The notes under the pieces were generated by a model. It made no database searches. It saw nothing but the letters and a program-made list of their open reading frames with translations, and had not been told where the DNA came from. The position numbers and the translations under genes were made by a program. Positions 31,923 through 40,867 of a DNA stretch of 64,000 nucleotides are shown here, piece after piece. The stretch comes from Paenibacillus_G elgii_A (lineage in GTDB: Bacteria; Bacillota; Bacilli; Paenibacillales; NBRC-103111), in contig JBHJMN010000022.1 of assembly GCA_042219835.1 (NCBI GenBank), positions 31,969-95,968 of the forward strand. Direction: 5' to 3'. Position 1 is the first letter of the stretch. Every line of letters begins with the position of its first letter.

Positions 31923-34493
31923 TTAAAAGGTTGTAACCAGCGGCAATTCGAAGCGGCGGGCGAAGTTCGCGCTCACTGGATACACCCGCACGCTGTAATG
32001 GGGGCCATGCTGGAGATGGGGCGGAAGGACCGCCCGGTATAGCATCGTATTGTCTCCGAGCTCGCGCACGGGCTCCATCGTCACAATCACCGGGTCCCAG
32101 CGGCTCGCTTTTTCCTCGTAATAGACGATCTCGACCGCCGTATCTTTATGCCAGACCGGTCCGAATTTCACCGTGGCCGTGACCTCCTTAGGAGAGGCTG
32201 CGTTCGTATGAGCCGGGGGATCGTTCAGCTCGGCAACGCGGACATGATGCCAATTTTTCCGGATAAACCTCTTGTAATCGGCGACTTTGGTCGCTTCGTC
32301 ATAGCGGTTGGCCACAAAATGCTGCGTCCGCTTCAAGGCGGGGACGTAAAATTCGTTCACGTACTCCATGACCATCCGATCTGAATTGTACACCGGCGCG
32401 AGCGTGCGGATCGAGCGCTTCATCCGGGCGACCCATTGGGCCGGGATCGGCCGTTGATTGTAATAGAGCGGCACGATCTCCGTTTCGAGCAGCCGGTAGA
32501 TCGCCTCGGTGTTCTCGCGCTCCTGCGTACCGGCATCTGCTCCTTCGCTCGATTCGATGCTCCAGCCGTTGGCGCCGTCGCAGCCTTCCTCCCACCAGCC
32601 GTCCAGCACGCTGAAGTTGATGACGCCATTCATCGCGGCTTTTTGGCCGCTGGTGCCGCTCGCCTCGTAAGGCCGCCGCGGATTGTTGAGCCATACGTCC
32701 ACTCCCTGCACCAGATGGCGCGCCATGTTCATGTCGTAATTTTCAAGCAGCACGATTTTGCCGCGGAACCGGTCCATCTCGGACACCCTGTAAATCTCGC
32801 GGATCAGCTCTTGTCCGGGGCGGTCGGCCGGGTGCGCCTTGCCCGCGAAGACAAACTGCACCGGCCGGTTCGGATCGTTTACCATGCGGTCCAGCCGCTC
32901 CAAATCGTTGAAGATCAGATTGGCCCGCTTGTACGTCGCGAACCGCCGGGCGAAGCCGATGGTCAGCGCGTCCGGGGACAAGTAGTCCCGGACCTCCTCG
33001 ATCCGGTCCGCAGGCAGGCTGTTGCGGCGCCGCTGCTCGCGCAGGTTGGCGCGGGCGAGCCGGATCATCCGCTGCTTCAGCTCCATATGAACGGACCAGA
33101 GCGATTCGCCCGGCACCAGATCGACGGTTTTCCACACGTCTTTATTGGCTTGATGACTCAGCCACATCCCCGGCAAAAAGCGGCTGAACAGCTCCTTGAG
33201 CTCAGGGGCGAGCCACGTGCTCAGGTGGACGCCGTTGGTCACATGCCCGATCGGTACCTCCGGGACATCGATGCCGCCGTGGAAAGCCCGGAACATCTCG
33301 CGCGACACGTGGCCGTGCAGCTTGCTGACTCCGTTGCGCAGCGCGGAGGTGTTCAAGGCCAGGTGGGTCATATTGAACAGCTGCTTCGGTTCGTCGAGTC
33401 CAAGCCGGGTCCATTCCCGCCGGGCGGATGGATAATCGGCGAACAGGCGGCTGAAATAATATTCAAACATCGGGAGCGGGAACGCATCATGCCCGGCCGG
33501 TACCGGCGTATGCGTCGTAAATACGGTGCTGGCGCGGATGACCTCCAGCGCGACGTGAAACGGCAGGCCTTTGTCCAACTGCTCGCGGATTCGCTCGAAC
33601 GATAGAAACGCGGCATGCCCTTCGTTGATATGGAACGTGCCGGTCGGAATCCCCAGCGCCCGCAGCGCTTTGACGCCGCCGACGCCGAGCAGCACCTCCT
33701 GCGCAATTCGGATATCCTGATTCCCGCCGTATAATTGAGCCGTCAGCTCGCGGTCCCAGGGGCTGTTTTCCTCCAAGTCGGCATCAAGCAAATAGACCAG
33801 CACGCGGCCGACCTGCACCTGCCATACCTTCAAGCGGACGGTCCGGTCAGCCAGCGGCACGTCAACGGCTAACTCCTGCAGCGGAGGCGCGGCATCCTCT
33901 TGACCTGCGGCCGATGCTTGGCTCTCCAGCGCGGGAACATAGGCGGGAACGATCGGCAGCTTGTTAAAGTCGTAGGCGATATTTTCGGCCAGCTGCCCGC
34001 CCTCCGTATCAAGCTTTTGATCGAAATAGCCTTTCTTGTAAAGCAATCCTATGCCGACCAGCGGTACGCCCAAGTCGCTGGCCGATTTGCAATGGTCCCC
34101 GGCCAAAACGCCAAGCCCTCCCGAGTAAATCGGAAGCGATTCATGAAAGCCGAATTCCGCCGAGAAATAAGCGATCGCCTGGCGGGTGTGCTGCGGATAT
34201 TCCCTCTGAAACCACGTTTCCGCCTCGCGGTACGCGTCCCACTCGGTCATGACGTCACGGTATCGCTGCAGGAAGGCTTCGTCCTCCGACCGTTCCTTCA
34301 GCACGGCTGGATCCGTTTCGGTCAACAAGCGCACGGGATTGTGCCGGAACTGGTCCCACAGCTTCGGCTCGATCGCCGCGAACAGCGCCTTGGCCCCGTC
34401 GTTCCAGCTAAACCACAGGTTGAAAGCAAGCTCGGTCAATCGCTCGATGGCAGGCGGCAGCGCCAAATCTCTTCGATGGAACATCGTATACAT
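31923..34493 (-). CDS. glgP: Alpha-glucan (glycogen/maltodextrin) phosphorylase, GT35
   Basis: 856 residues of the short, archaeal-type alpha-glucan phosphorylase branch with a DUF3417-like N-terminus (LAFNLWFSWNDGAKALF). Visible: AYFSAEFGFHESLPIYSGGLGVLAGDHCKSASDL, split by family motifs; the active-site HTPVPAGHDAF loop; GHVTNGVHLSTW; and the PLP-binding EASGTSGQKAAMNG, where Lys forms the Schiff base. It releases glucose-1-phosphate from glycogen or maltodextrin with inorganic phosphate. ATG 34493 is favoured (GAGG seven bases upstream), while 34496 is an adjacent alternative. No other glycogen genes are adjacent. Confidence 0.92.
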   Translation of the reverse strand: MYTMFHRRDLALPPAIERLTELAFNLWFSWNDGAKALFAAIEPKLWDQFRHNPVRLLTETDPAVLKERSEDEAFLQRYRDVMTEWDAYREAETWFQREYPQHTRQAIAYFSAEFGFHESLPIYSGGLGVLAGDHCKSASDLGVPLVGIGLLYKKGYFDQKLDTEGGQLAENIAYDFNKLPIVPAYVPALESQASAAGQEDAAPPLQELAVDVPLADRTVRLKVWQVQVGRVLVYLLDADLEENSPWDRELTAQLYGGNQDIRIAQEVLLGVGGVKALRALGIPTGTFHINEGHAAFLSFERIREQLDKGLPFHVALEVIRASTVFTTHTPVPAGHDAFPLPMFEYYFSRLFADYPSARREWTRLGLDEPKQLFNMTHLALNTSALRNGVSKLHGHVSREMFRAFHGGIDVPEVPIGHVTNGVHLSTWLAPELKELFSRFLPGMWLSHQANKDVWKTVDLVPGESLWSVHMELKQRMIRLARANLREQRRRNSLPADRIEEVRDYLSPDALTIGFARRFATYKRANLIFNDLERLDRMVNDPNRPVQFVFAGKAHPADRPGQELIREIYRVSEMDRFRGKIVLLENYDMNMARHLVQGVDVWLNNPRRPYEASGTSGQKAAMNGVINFSVLDGWWEEGCDGANGWSIESSEGADAGTQERENTEAIYRLLETEIVPLYYNQRPIPAQWVARMKRSIRTLAPVYNSDRMVMEYVNEFYVPALKRTQHFVANRYDEATKVADYKRFIRKNWHHVRVAELNDPPAHTNAASPKEVTATVKFGPVWHKDTAVEIVYYEEKASRWDPVIVTMEPVRELGDNTMLYRAVLPPHLQHGPHYSVRVYPVSANFARRFELPLVTTF

Positions 34494-34575
34494 CATTTCA
34501 CCTCGACCCTGAATTTGGTCCCTCAACTGCCGAAGCAGGGAACCGGATACCCTTCTGTTGGCTCCTAATAGTATC

Positions 34576-35832
34576 TTATGATCGAATCCGCTTCATACAT
34601 CTTTTGCCTATAAGAAAGCAGAACGATAGGACTAGCGATGCGCCCAGCACCGCAGCAAACGTAAGTCCGGCCGCCGGAAGCGTATGCTGCGTCAGCGTCT
34701 CCAGCGGGCGGGTCATATCCGGCTCGGGGAAAAAGGCGGCAAGCGCGGCATGATAGGGGGCAAGCGGCCGCCACAAAGCGATGACAAGCCCGGCCGCCAG
34801 CAGACTGTGGATGAACCGGGCCGCGACAAACGGCGCGTAGCGAAGGTTCGTATGGTGCAGCAGGCTGATGATCTGCGCATGCACCGAAAGTCCCGCCCAG
34901 GACAGCACCCAGGCGGCGATCGCCACCTGATACACCAGCGGTACGCCGGCTGCCGCGCCTGCGGCTTTGGCCCCAAGCGTTACCTCGAAGAAGCCGCTGG
35001 CTACCGCTTCGGCGAGCGGGAGCGGCAGTCCGAAGACGCCCAGTACCGATTCGATGGCCGCGTAGAACAAGCTCATCACCTTCGCGGAAGCCATCACCTC
35101 CATGACGACGGAGAAGAAGACGACGAGCCCGCCGATCACGAAAATCATCTGCAGCCCCGAGCCGAGCGCCTGCTGCAGCATCGTGCCCAGCGTCCGGCCG
35201 TCGTTCATCCGGGCGTGGTGCATGGCTTCGAAAGCGCGGCGCCACAGCGGCTGGTCGGGGGAGGCTTCCGGGAGAGACGTGAACGCCGGCTGGCGGTATT
35301 CGTCGGCGTGCTTCCCCGGCCTGCCGTGAAACCGCATCAGGAGGCCGATCAACAGAGCTGAGCCGTAATGCGCCGCGGCGAGCACGCCCGCAAGCGCGGC
35401 GTCGTGGAAAAAACCGACGGCAACGGCGCCGATCAGAAAGACCGGGTCGGACGATGTTGTAAAAGCGACCAGCCGCTCGCCCTCTTCCCGGTTGACGAGC
35501 CGCTGCGTCCACAGCTGCGATGTCAGGCGCGCGCCGATCGGATAGCCGGAGGCGAAGCCCATAGCCATGACGAAGCCCCCGATGCCGGGAACGCGGAATA
35601 CCGGCCGCATCATCGGATCGAGCAGCATGCCGAAAAAATGCACGATGCCCAGCCCGAGCATGATTTCGGTGATGACGAAAAACGGGAACAGCGCCGGAAA
35701 CAGCACGTCCCACCAGATGGACAATCCTTTCAGCGAGGCTTGGAACGCCTCGGAGGGGAAAGCGAGCATCAAGCAGGCCAGCAGGACAGCGAGCGATGCG
35801 GCGACATGGACGGATATTCGTTTGCCAAGCAA
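34576..35832 (-). CDS. ylbJ: Sporulation integral membrane protein YlbJ
   Basis: About 418 residues with some eight or more hydrophobic helices and the YlbJ family segments PALFPFFVITEIMLGLG, GFVMAMGFASGYPIGARL, FTTSSDPVFLIGAVAVGFF and a nucleoside-recognition (Gate-like) domain. In B. subtilis, ylbJ is sigma-E dependent and needed for heat-resistant spores. The frame is open up to 35916. TTG 35832 is chosen because AGGAAG lies eight bases upstream, while ATG 35865 and TTG 35916 have no ribosome site. Confidence 0.88.
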   Translation of the reverse strand: MLGKRISVHVAASLAVLLACLMLAFPSEAFQASLKGLSIWWDVLFPALFPFFVITEIMLGLGIVHFFGMLLDPMMRPVFRVPGIGGFVMAMGFASGYPIGARLTSQLWTQRLVNREEGERLVAFTTSSDPVFLIGAVAVGFFHDAALAGVLAAAHYGSALLIGLLMRFHGRPGKHADEYRQPAFTSLPEASPDQPLWRRAFEAMHHARMNDGRTLGTMLQQALGSGLQMIFVIGGLVVFFSVVMEVMASAKVMSLFYAAIESVLGVFGLPLPLAEAVASGFFEVTLGAKAAGAAAGVPLVYQVAIAAWVLSWAGLSVHAQIISLLHHTNLRYAPFVAARFIHSLLAAGLVIALWRPLAPYHAALAAFFPEPDMTRPLETLTQHTLPAAGLTFAAVLGASLVLSFCFLIGKRCMKRIRS

Positions 35833-36011
35833 AGGTACCACTTCCTTTCGAGAAAGGCCTGTCATTCTGATATATGAGCCGCTGCGGGGAGACATGCCTC
35901 GCGGACGCGCGGACAAGGGGACGAAAAAATCGCCGGGCCATCAGAAAAAGGCTGAATTTTCAAGCGATGTATGGTACAATAGTACCAATATGAGAATGGG
36001 AGTGATTTCAG

Positions 36012-36101
36012 ATGATGGGTATCATTGCTGGAATTCTCGTATGCGCTTTTGTGTATGTCATTAGGGAGACGTTGATGACATCGGGCGAAGAAGATGTATA
36101 A
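36012..36101 (+). CDS. Small single-pass membrane protein, 29 residues
   Basis: ATG 36012 with GGAGTGA seven bases upstream, TAA at 36101, and a strong terminator 18 bases later. The peptide MMGIIAGILVCAFVYVIRET is one transmembrane helix followed by a short acidic tail (SGEEDV). The signal set (ribosome site, helix, own terminator) argues for a real small gene. No family recognised. Confidence 0.55.
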   Translation: MMGIIAGILVCAFVYVIRETLMTSGEEDV

Positions 36102-36119
36102 AGCGTTTAACAAAATAAC

Positions 36120-36154
36120 GATGCTAAGGCGCAAGGCAGCTTAGCATCTTTTTT
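36120..36154 (+). terminator. Terminator after the small membrane-protein gene
   Basis: A perfect 9-bp stem (GATGCTAAG / CTTAGCATC) followed by six T. Its presence between the 29-residue ORF and the globin gene supports a separate short transcript. Confidence 0.88.
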
Positions 36155-36172
36155 CGTTAGGAGATGAACCTT

Positions 36173-36568
36173 ATGACCCGAGGAGAACGGGAGTTGACTT
36201 TTTACGAAGCGATCGGCGGGGAGGTGGCCATTCGCAGCATAGTGGAGGCTTTCTACCCGAAGGTGCAGGCGCATCCGCTGTTGGGGCCCCTGTTCCCGGA
36301 AGACATTACGCCGGTCATGGAAAAGCAGTATTTGTTCCTGACGCAGTTTTTCGGCGGACCGCCGCTGTATTCCGGGCAGTACGGGCATCCGATGATGCGC
36401 GCGCGGCATTTGCCGTTCCCGATCACGCCGGAGCACGCGGACGCCTGGCTCGGCTGTATGGCGGAGGCGCTGGAAGAAACGGGAACGGACCGGGAGCTTC
36501 GGCTTGCCGTACTGGAGCGGCTGAAGGGTCCGGCATATCATTTTATCAATAGCCATAGCAGCAGCTAA
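36173..36568 (+). CDS. Group II truncated hemoglobin (YjbI/TrHbO-like)
   Basis: 131 residues of the 2-on-2 globin fold: FYEAIGGEVAIRSIVEAFYPKV, PLLGPLFPED, KQYLFLTQFFGGPPLYS with the Tyr/Phe distal region, proximal His in RARHLPFPITPEHADAWLGCM, where W is the group II G8 Trp. It binds heme and O2 or NO and may work in redox or thiol stress with YjbH-like adaptors. ATG 36173 is preferred to 36164, because the latter directly abuts the GGAG ribosome site. Confidence 0.9.
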   Translation: MTRGERELTFYEAIGGEVAIRSIVEAFYPKVQAHPLLGPLFPEDITPVMEKQYLFLTQFFGGPPLYSGQYGHPMMRARHLPFPITPEHADAWLGCMAEALEETGTDRELRLAVLERLKGPAYHFINSHSSS

Positions 36569-36618
36569 CGAAGCTTATCGAGACCAGAAAGCGAAGCTGA
36601 TCGAAGGAAGTGTGTCCT

Positions 36619-37320
36619 GTGGTCGAACCTTTATTTCAAGTCAGCGTCAGATGTCATCACTGCGACGTCGTATTTCAAACGTCCCGCGTTCGCCCGAGCT
36701 TCAAGAAGGCGTCCGGCGCCGACACTGATTTCTGCGTTCATTACAAGGATATCAACCCCGACTTTTATGTCGTGCGCATCTGCCCCCACTGCGGGTTTGC
36801 GGGGACGGAAAATTCCAAGGACCGGCTGACGCCTGCGCAAAAAACGGCATTCTGCGAAAAAATCGCCGATCATTGGACGTATAAGGACTACGGGGGCGAA
36901 CGAACGTGGGAGGATGCGCTTTACGCCTACAAGCTTGCGCTCGTTACGGCCCAGACGGTCAACGATAAAGGGCGCATCACTGCAGGCCTGCTGCACCATA
37001 TTGCCTGGCTTTACCGCCACCGGAACGACGAGGCGCAGGAAGCCCGGTTTTTGCAGCATGCGCTGGACGAATACACACGGGCGTTCGAGACGGAAGCAGG
37101 GGAGATGAACAATGCCCGTCTGATGTACCTGATGGGGGAGCTCAACCGCCGGCTGAAGCAGTATAGCCAAGCGGTCAAATGGTTCTCGCGCGTCATTAAC
37201 GACAAGCGCATTATGGATGCCGGCATGATTCGGGCATGCCGCGAGCAGTGGGCCGTGACCCGCGAGGATATGCTTGCGGATTCGATCGTTCTCGAACCCG
37301 AGGCCCAGGAATTGACCTGA
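36619..37320 (+). CDS. DUF2225 family protein
   Basis: 233 residues. Two CxxC zinc-ribbon-like pairs occur (RCHHCDVVF, then RICPHCGFAG), followed by helical TPR-like segments (WEDALYAYKLALVTAQ; ALDEYTRAF; YLMGELNRRLKQYSQAVKWFSRVI). This is the layout of DUF2225 proteins, which are cytoplasmic and uncharacterised. The start is GTG 36619 with AAGGAAG eight bases upstream, three codons inside the longest frame. It follows the globin gene by 50 bases and may share its transcript. Confidence 0.82.
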   Translation: MVEPLFQVSVRCHHCDVVFQTSRVRPSFKKASGADTDFCVHYKDINPDFYVVRICPHCGFAGTENSKDRLTPAQKTAFCEKIADHWTYKDYGGERTWEDALYAYKLALVTAQTVNDKGRITAGLLHHIAWLYRHRNDEAQEARFLQHALDEYTRAFETEAGEMNNARLMYLMGELNRRLKQYSQAVKWFSRVINDKRIMDAGMIRACREQWAVTREDMLADSIVLEPEAQELT

Positions 37321-37335
37321 TGCCCTTAACGCAAA

Positions 37336-37387
37336 AACGCTTCAAGCTTCCCGGCATCGATCCGAGAACGCTTCAAGCGTTTTTTTT
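37336..37387 (+). terminator. Terminator after DUF2225 gene
   Basis: AACGCTT at 37336 can pair with AAGCGTT just before the T run, and a compact AACGC-TTCAA-GCGTT hairpin sits directly before eight T. Direct repeats of CGCTTCAAGC allow alternative pairing. Confidence 0.75.
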
Positions 37388-37487
37388 GCCGTGTTTGATT
37401 CACACGATTGAACGTAATGCGGTTTTTGCCCGATTGCGTAAGCGCAAAGCACTCCATGAAGATGATTTCCTGGGAAGACGGGAACGT

Positions 37488-37733
37488 TTACTCTTTGCCG
37501 TATCGGCGCAGCGGACGGCCCGCAAGCAAGTAATCTTGGTCGGCATCAACCAGCGTCTCTTTATTTCGGCAGCAGGGGAAGACGAGCAGCTTTTTTACGC
37601 CTTCGCGAAGTTCCGAGAGGTCTTTAAGCTTGAGCGGCAGCAAAACATTGGCAGCGTGGCAAAAGGGGCAGCTATGAACGTACACGTCTTGTCCGATCCG
37701 TTCATAGGGCCATGTATTCTCAAAAGGTATCAT
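37488..37733 (-). CDS. Small Cys-rich hypothetical protein (81 residues)
   Basis: Starts at ATG 37733 (MIPFENTWPYERIGQ), with GGGAG ten bases upstream, seven bases after the yycC-like stop codon, so the two form one operon. The VHSCPFCHAANVLLPL and VFPCCRNKETLVD pieces give a CxxC...CC pattern that could bind one zinc. Cytoplasmic. No named family recalled. The frame upstream of 37733 is open but overlaps yycC and is rejected. Confidence 0.62.
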   Translation of the reverse strand: MIPFENTWPYERIGQDVYVHSCPFCHAANVLLPLKLKDLSELREGVKKLLVFPCCRNKETLVDADQDYLLAGRPLRRYGKE

Positions 37734-37740
37734 ACGTGTT

Positions 37741-37932
37741 TTACTCCCGGCCGGAAATGCCGGAATTTTGATCCGGTGCCGGAGCCGTGGAATTGTCCTT
37801 CGCCTTTCCGGCAAGCTCAGCCAGCTTCTGCAGAAGAATGTGCTGAGGCATATGCATCAGGTGTTCGATCGGAACGTTTAATTCCTTCGCGAGTTTCTGC
37901 GCCGTCTCAGGTGAAATCTGCAAAGGTCTCAT
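37741..37932 (-). CDS. yycC: YycC-like protein
   Basis: 63 residues beginning MRPLQISPETAQKLAKEL, then NVPIEHLMHMPQHILLQKLAEL. This is the conserved body of the short YycC family of Bacillus (function unknown), here with an extra Ala/Pro/Asn-rich tail of about 18 residues. GGAGG lies eight bases before the ATG. Cytoplasmic and helical. First gene of a two-gene operon with the Cys-rich protein. Confidence 0.82.
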   Translation of the reverse strand: MRPLQISPETAQKLAKELNVPIEHLMHMPQHILLQKLAELAGKAKDNSTAPAPDQNSGISGRE

Positions 37933-38089
37933 TCACAGTCCCTCCAGTCTATAGATTTATAGTCTCCATTTAATCATATTCGAGACCTGAAATTCAACCA
38001 AAAAATGGGGCCACGCCATTTTGGTTTTACGCCAAATTGTGGTTTAATGGAAAGAGATACATAATGTATAAATAAGGAAGGTGTTTAGC

Positions 38090-39880
38090 ATGCGTAATGC
38101 TTTGCCGCAAACTTGGAATTTGGAACGCTTTTTTCCGGGAGGCAGCGGGTCTGATGCTTTTATTCAATTTTTGAAAGAGCTGCAATCGAACATCGCCGAG
38201 CTGGACGAGACGTTAAGCGGGCTGGCCGTACCGGAAACGGCCGAGCAATCGGCATCGCTGCTCCCCGTGATCGTGTTGGCACAAACGGCCTTATTGAAAT
38301 TACGCGAAGCGGAGTCGTTCACCGGCTGCCTGACGGCGGAAAATCAAAACGACAAGCGCGCGGTCCAGCTAACCGGACAGGTGAAGTCGATTCAAGCTGC
38401 CTTCGCTTCCGCTTTGACGCTGTTCGACGATTTCCTGCGGCGCATTCCCGAACCGGCTTGGCAAGGCTTGCTTGCTCACGCGGAGCTTAGTGAAATCGCT
38501 TACCCGCTTGAAGAGCGGCGTCGGCTCGCTTCGGAGAAGCTGCCGCCGGAGCAGGAGGCGCTGATCCACGACCTTGCCGTGGACGGGTATCACGGTTGGG
38601 GCGAGCTGTACAACACGACCGTGAGCAAATTCAGCATCCCGTTCGAAGAAAACGGGGTCGTTACGGAGCTTTCGGCGGGTCAAGCCGCCAACAAAATGTA
38701 CAGCCCGGACCGCGGCGTACGGCAGCGGTTATTCGAGCTGTGGGAGCGGGAATGGGCGAAGCATGCCGATTACTGCGCCGACGCGCTCAATCACCTGGGC
38801 GGCTTCCGGCTTAAGCTGTATGAGCGCCGGGGCTGGGATGAGATTCATCGGGAGCCGCTGACCATCAACCGGATGTCGAAGGAAACGCTGGATGCGATGT
38901 GGGGCGTGATCGAGCAAAACAAAGACGTGTTCGTTCGTTACCTGGAGCGGAAAGCGAAGCTGCTAGGCGTCGAGAAACTGGCATGGCACGATGTCGACGC
39001 GCCGGTCGGAGAAGGCAATACGACGTTCAGCTACGATCAGGGCGCGCAGCTCATCGTAGAGCAGTTCCGCCGCTTCAGCCCGAAGATGGCCGAATTCACC
39101 GTGATGGCCTTCGAGAACGGTTGGATCGAAGCGGAGGACCGCGCAGGCAAACGTCCCGGCGGATTCTGCACGTCGTTCCCCATCTCCGAAGAAACGCGCA
39201 TCTTTATGACGTATGCTGGTACCGCATCGAATGTATCGACACTTGCGCACGAGCTTGGGCACGCCTATCATCAGCATGTGATGAACGATCTGCCGGCGTT
39301 GGCTCAGGAGTACGCCATGAACGTCGCCGAGACGGCTTCCACGTTCGCCGAGATGGTCGTCTCCGACGCGGCGGTGAAAGGGGCGGCCACCGACGAAGAA
39401 CGCCTAACGTTGCTTGAGGATAAAATTCAGCGTTCGGTTGCTTTCTATATGAACATTCATGCCCGGTTCTTGTTCGAGACGGACTTTTACGAAGCGCGCC
39501 GTCACGGGCTCGTGAGCATCGAGCGGTTGAACGAATTGATGGAAGCCGCTCAGAAGAAGGCATTCCGGAATGCGCTTGCCGAGTATCATCCGCACTTCTG
39601 GGCGTCGAAAATGCATTTTTACTTAACGGACGTGCCGTTCTACAATTTCCCGTACACCTTCGGCTACATGTTCAGCACCGGTTTGTACGCCGAAGCGCTC
39701 CGCCGGGGTGCGGCGTTCGAAGACCAGTACATCGCGCTGCTGCGCGATACCGGGCGGATGACGGTCGAAGACTTGGCGAGCAAGCATCTCGGCGTCGACC
39801 TGCGCAAGCCGGACTTCTGGCAGCAGGCGATGGACGTCACGATCGCCGACGTCAACGAGTTCTTGCGCTTGACGGAGTAA
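38090..39880 (+). CDS. M3-family oligoendopeptidase (PepF-like)
   Basis: A 596-residue cytoplasmic zinc metallopeptidase. The catalytic motif is LAHELGHAYHQHV (HExxH, ~residue 386) with the downstream Glu ligand in NVAETASTFAEMV. Other family pieces are GKRPGGFCTSFP, FLFETDFYEARRHG and FYNFPYTFGYMFSTGLYA. It cleaves oligopeptides of roughly 6-18 residues and could turn over imported or secreted peptides. ATG 38090 has AAGGAAGG eight bases upstream, so a GTG three codons earlier is rejected. Monocistronic with a strong terminator. Confidence 0.93.
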   Translation: MRNALPQTWNLERFFPGGSGSDAFIQFLKELQSNIAELDETLSGLAVPETAEQSASLLPVIVLAQTALLKLREAESFTGCLTAENQNDKRAVQLTGQVKSIQAAFASALTLFDDFLRRIPEPAWQGLLAHAELSEIAYPLEERRRLASEKLPPEQEALIHDLAVDGYHGWGELYNTTVSKFSIPFEENGVVTELSAGQAANKMYSPDRGVRQRLFELWEREWAKHADYCADALNHLGGFRLKLYERRGWDEIHREPLTINRMSKETLDAMWGVIEQNKDVFVRYLERKAKLLGVEKLAWHDVDAPVGEGNTTFSYDQGAQLIVEQFRRFSPKMAEFTVMAFENGWIEAEDRAGKRPGGFCTSFPISEETRIFMTYAGTASNVSTLAHELGHAYHQHVMNDLPALAQEYAMNVAETASTFAEMVVSDAAVKGAATDEERLTLLEDKIQRSVAFYMNIHARFLFETDFYEARRHGLVSIERLNELMEAAQKKAFRNALAEYHPHFWASKMHFYLTDVPFYNFPYTFGYMFSTGLYAEALRRGAAFEDQYIALLRDTGRMTVEDLASKHLGVDLRKPDFWQQAMDVTIADVNEFLRLTE

Positions 39881-39885
39881 TTTTT

Positions 39886-39920
39886 GGCCCCGCCTATTGT
39901 AGGCGGGGCTTGTTTGTTTT
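39886..39920 (+). terminator. Terminator after pepF-like gene
   Basis: A perfect 9-bp GC-rich stem (GCCCCGCCT / AGGCGGGGC), loop ATTGT, then TTGTTTGTTTT. Confidence 0.9.
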
Positions 39921-40215
39921 GAGGAGCGTCGGAGCGGATGTGGATCGGGAGGCACGGGAGATGTCGATGTCGCGAATCGCTTCTGTAAGCCGCTCTCTCT
40001 AATCAGCGTTTGAAAGGACAACTGAACCCGGAAATGGGACCAAAGGTGGATTCGAAAAAAGCAAGCATCGCGGCGGGCCGTTCATCAATTAACGACTCCT
40101 TTGAATGCTTGTAGGAAAGGAGCCGCTTGATGGCCGGAATGAAATCGGTAACAACTGCACGGTGTCACACAATGTAAAATTTTGTTGAATTATCGTGTAT
40201 TTTATGAAAAAATTG

Positions 40216-40244
40216 TTGTCAACGTGGTTATATTGTCCTATAAT
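40216..40244 (+). promoter_or_regulatory. Near-consensus sigma-A promoter
   Basis: TTGTCA (40216-40221), a 17-bp spacer, TATAAT (40239-40244). It lies 60 bases before the GTG of the 40305 gene. The 290 bases between the pepF terminator and this promoter hold nothing recognisable. Confidence 0.85.
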
Positions 40245-40304
40245 GGGTCTAGAGCCTCAGATATACATAATATTCCAATTACACTACTTGAAAGGAGGAA
40301 CTCT

Positions 40305-40688
40305 GTGATTTTAGAACAGTTGCCTTTAGCCAGACAGTTGGATTTGGTGTTCCGCGAATTGAGAGAGGAGCTGGCTCAGCTTACCTCGGGGACGGTTTTC
40401 GTCCAGATTCGAAATAACATGGTTGGGAAGTTCGGCATCCGGCATTTTCCTCTGGAGAGCAAGGGTGCGGAGATCAAGATGGCAGAGCGCGGCCTGTCCG
40501 AAAGCCAGCAGCTTTCGTTCCGCCAGACCGCTCTGGAATCGTTGAAGCTGAAACGTTGGACGCACGGGGAGATTCAGTTTGAATTCGCGATGCGCCAAGA
40601 CTTGCTTTGCACCAGCGTGACCTTCGAGTCGAATTACAACATGGCAAATTTGGTTAGCGAGTCCAATAAAAACAAACGCGATTTTTGA
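40305..40688 (+). CDS. Conserved hypothetical protein (127 residues)
   Basis: The start is GTG 40305 with a perfect AAAGGAGG six bases upstream (the frame is open further up, into the promoter, which excludes earlier starts). A mixed alpha/beta soluble protein: a helix LPLARQLDLVFRELREELAQL, then strands around GTVFVQIRNNMVGKFGIRHF and GEIQFEFAMRQDLLCTSVTF. No signal peptide or membrane segment. No family recognised. A strong consensus promoter and strong ribosome site suggest high expression. Neighbours give no functional hint. Confidence 0.7.
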   Translation: MILEQLPLARQLDLVFRELREELAQLTSGTVFVQIRNNMVGKFGIRHFPLESKGAEIKMAERGLSESQQLSFRQTALESLKLKRWTHGEIQFEFAMRQDLLCTSVTFESNYNMANLVSESNKNKRDF

Positions 40689-40808
40689 TTGACCAAGCTT
40701 ACTGCACTCATACCAAGGTTACCTTTTATCCCATTATACCTTCCTACATTCTTTTGTGTTTTCAACTAAATTTAATCCTTCTGATGCTCTAATTGTTCGA
40801 TATAACGA

Positions 40809-40844
40809 ACACCTCCCTTGATCGCTGGATCGGGAGGTTTTTTT
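40809..40844 (+). terminator. Terminator after the 40305 gene
   Basis: Stem ACCTCCC..GATC / GATCGGGAGGT with a GCTG loop, then seven T. It also separates the gene from the convergent membrane-protein gene. Confidence 0.88.
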
Positions 40845-40867
40845 GATTTTTTGAGTATACCGATCGC

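Noticed and set aside
31618..31926. 102-residue + strand ORF between the pilZ gene and glgP
   Set aside because: No ribosome site, no domain, and it overlaps the minus-strand glgP terminator.
34565..35941. Overlapping 458-residue minus-strand frame opposite/beside ylbJ
   Set aside because: Arg/Ala/Pro-rich translation with no hydrophobic pattern. The YlbJ frame is unambiguous.
37236..37973. 245-residue + strand ORF
   Set aside because: It runs through the DUF2225 3' end and opposite yycC and the Cys-rich gene, which have ribosome sites and, for yycC, clear homology.
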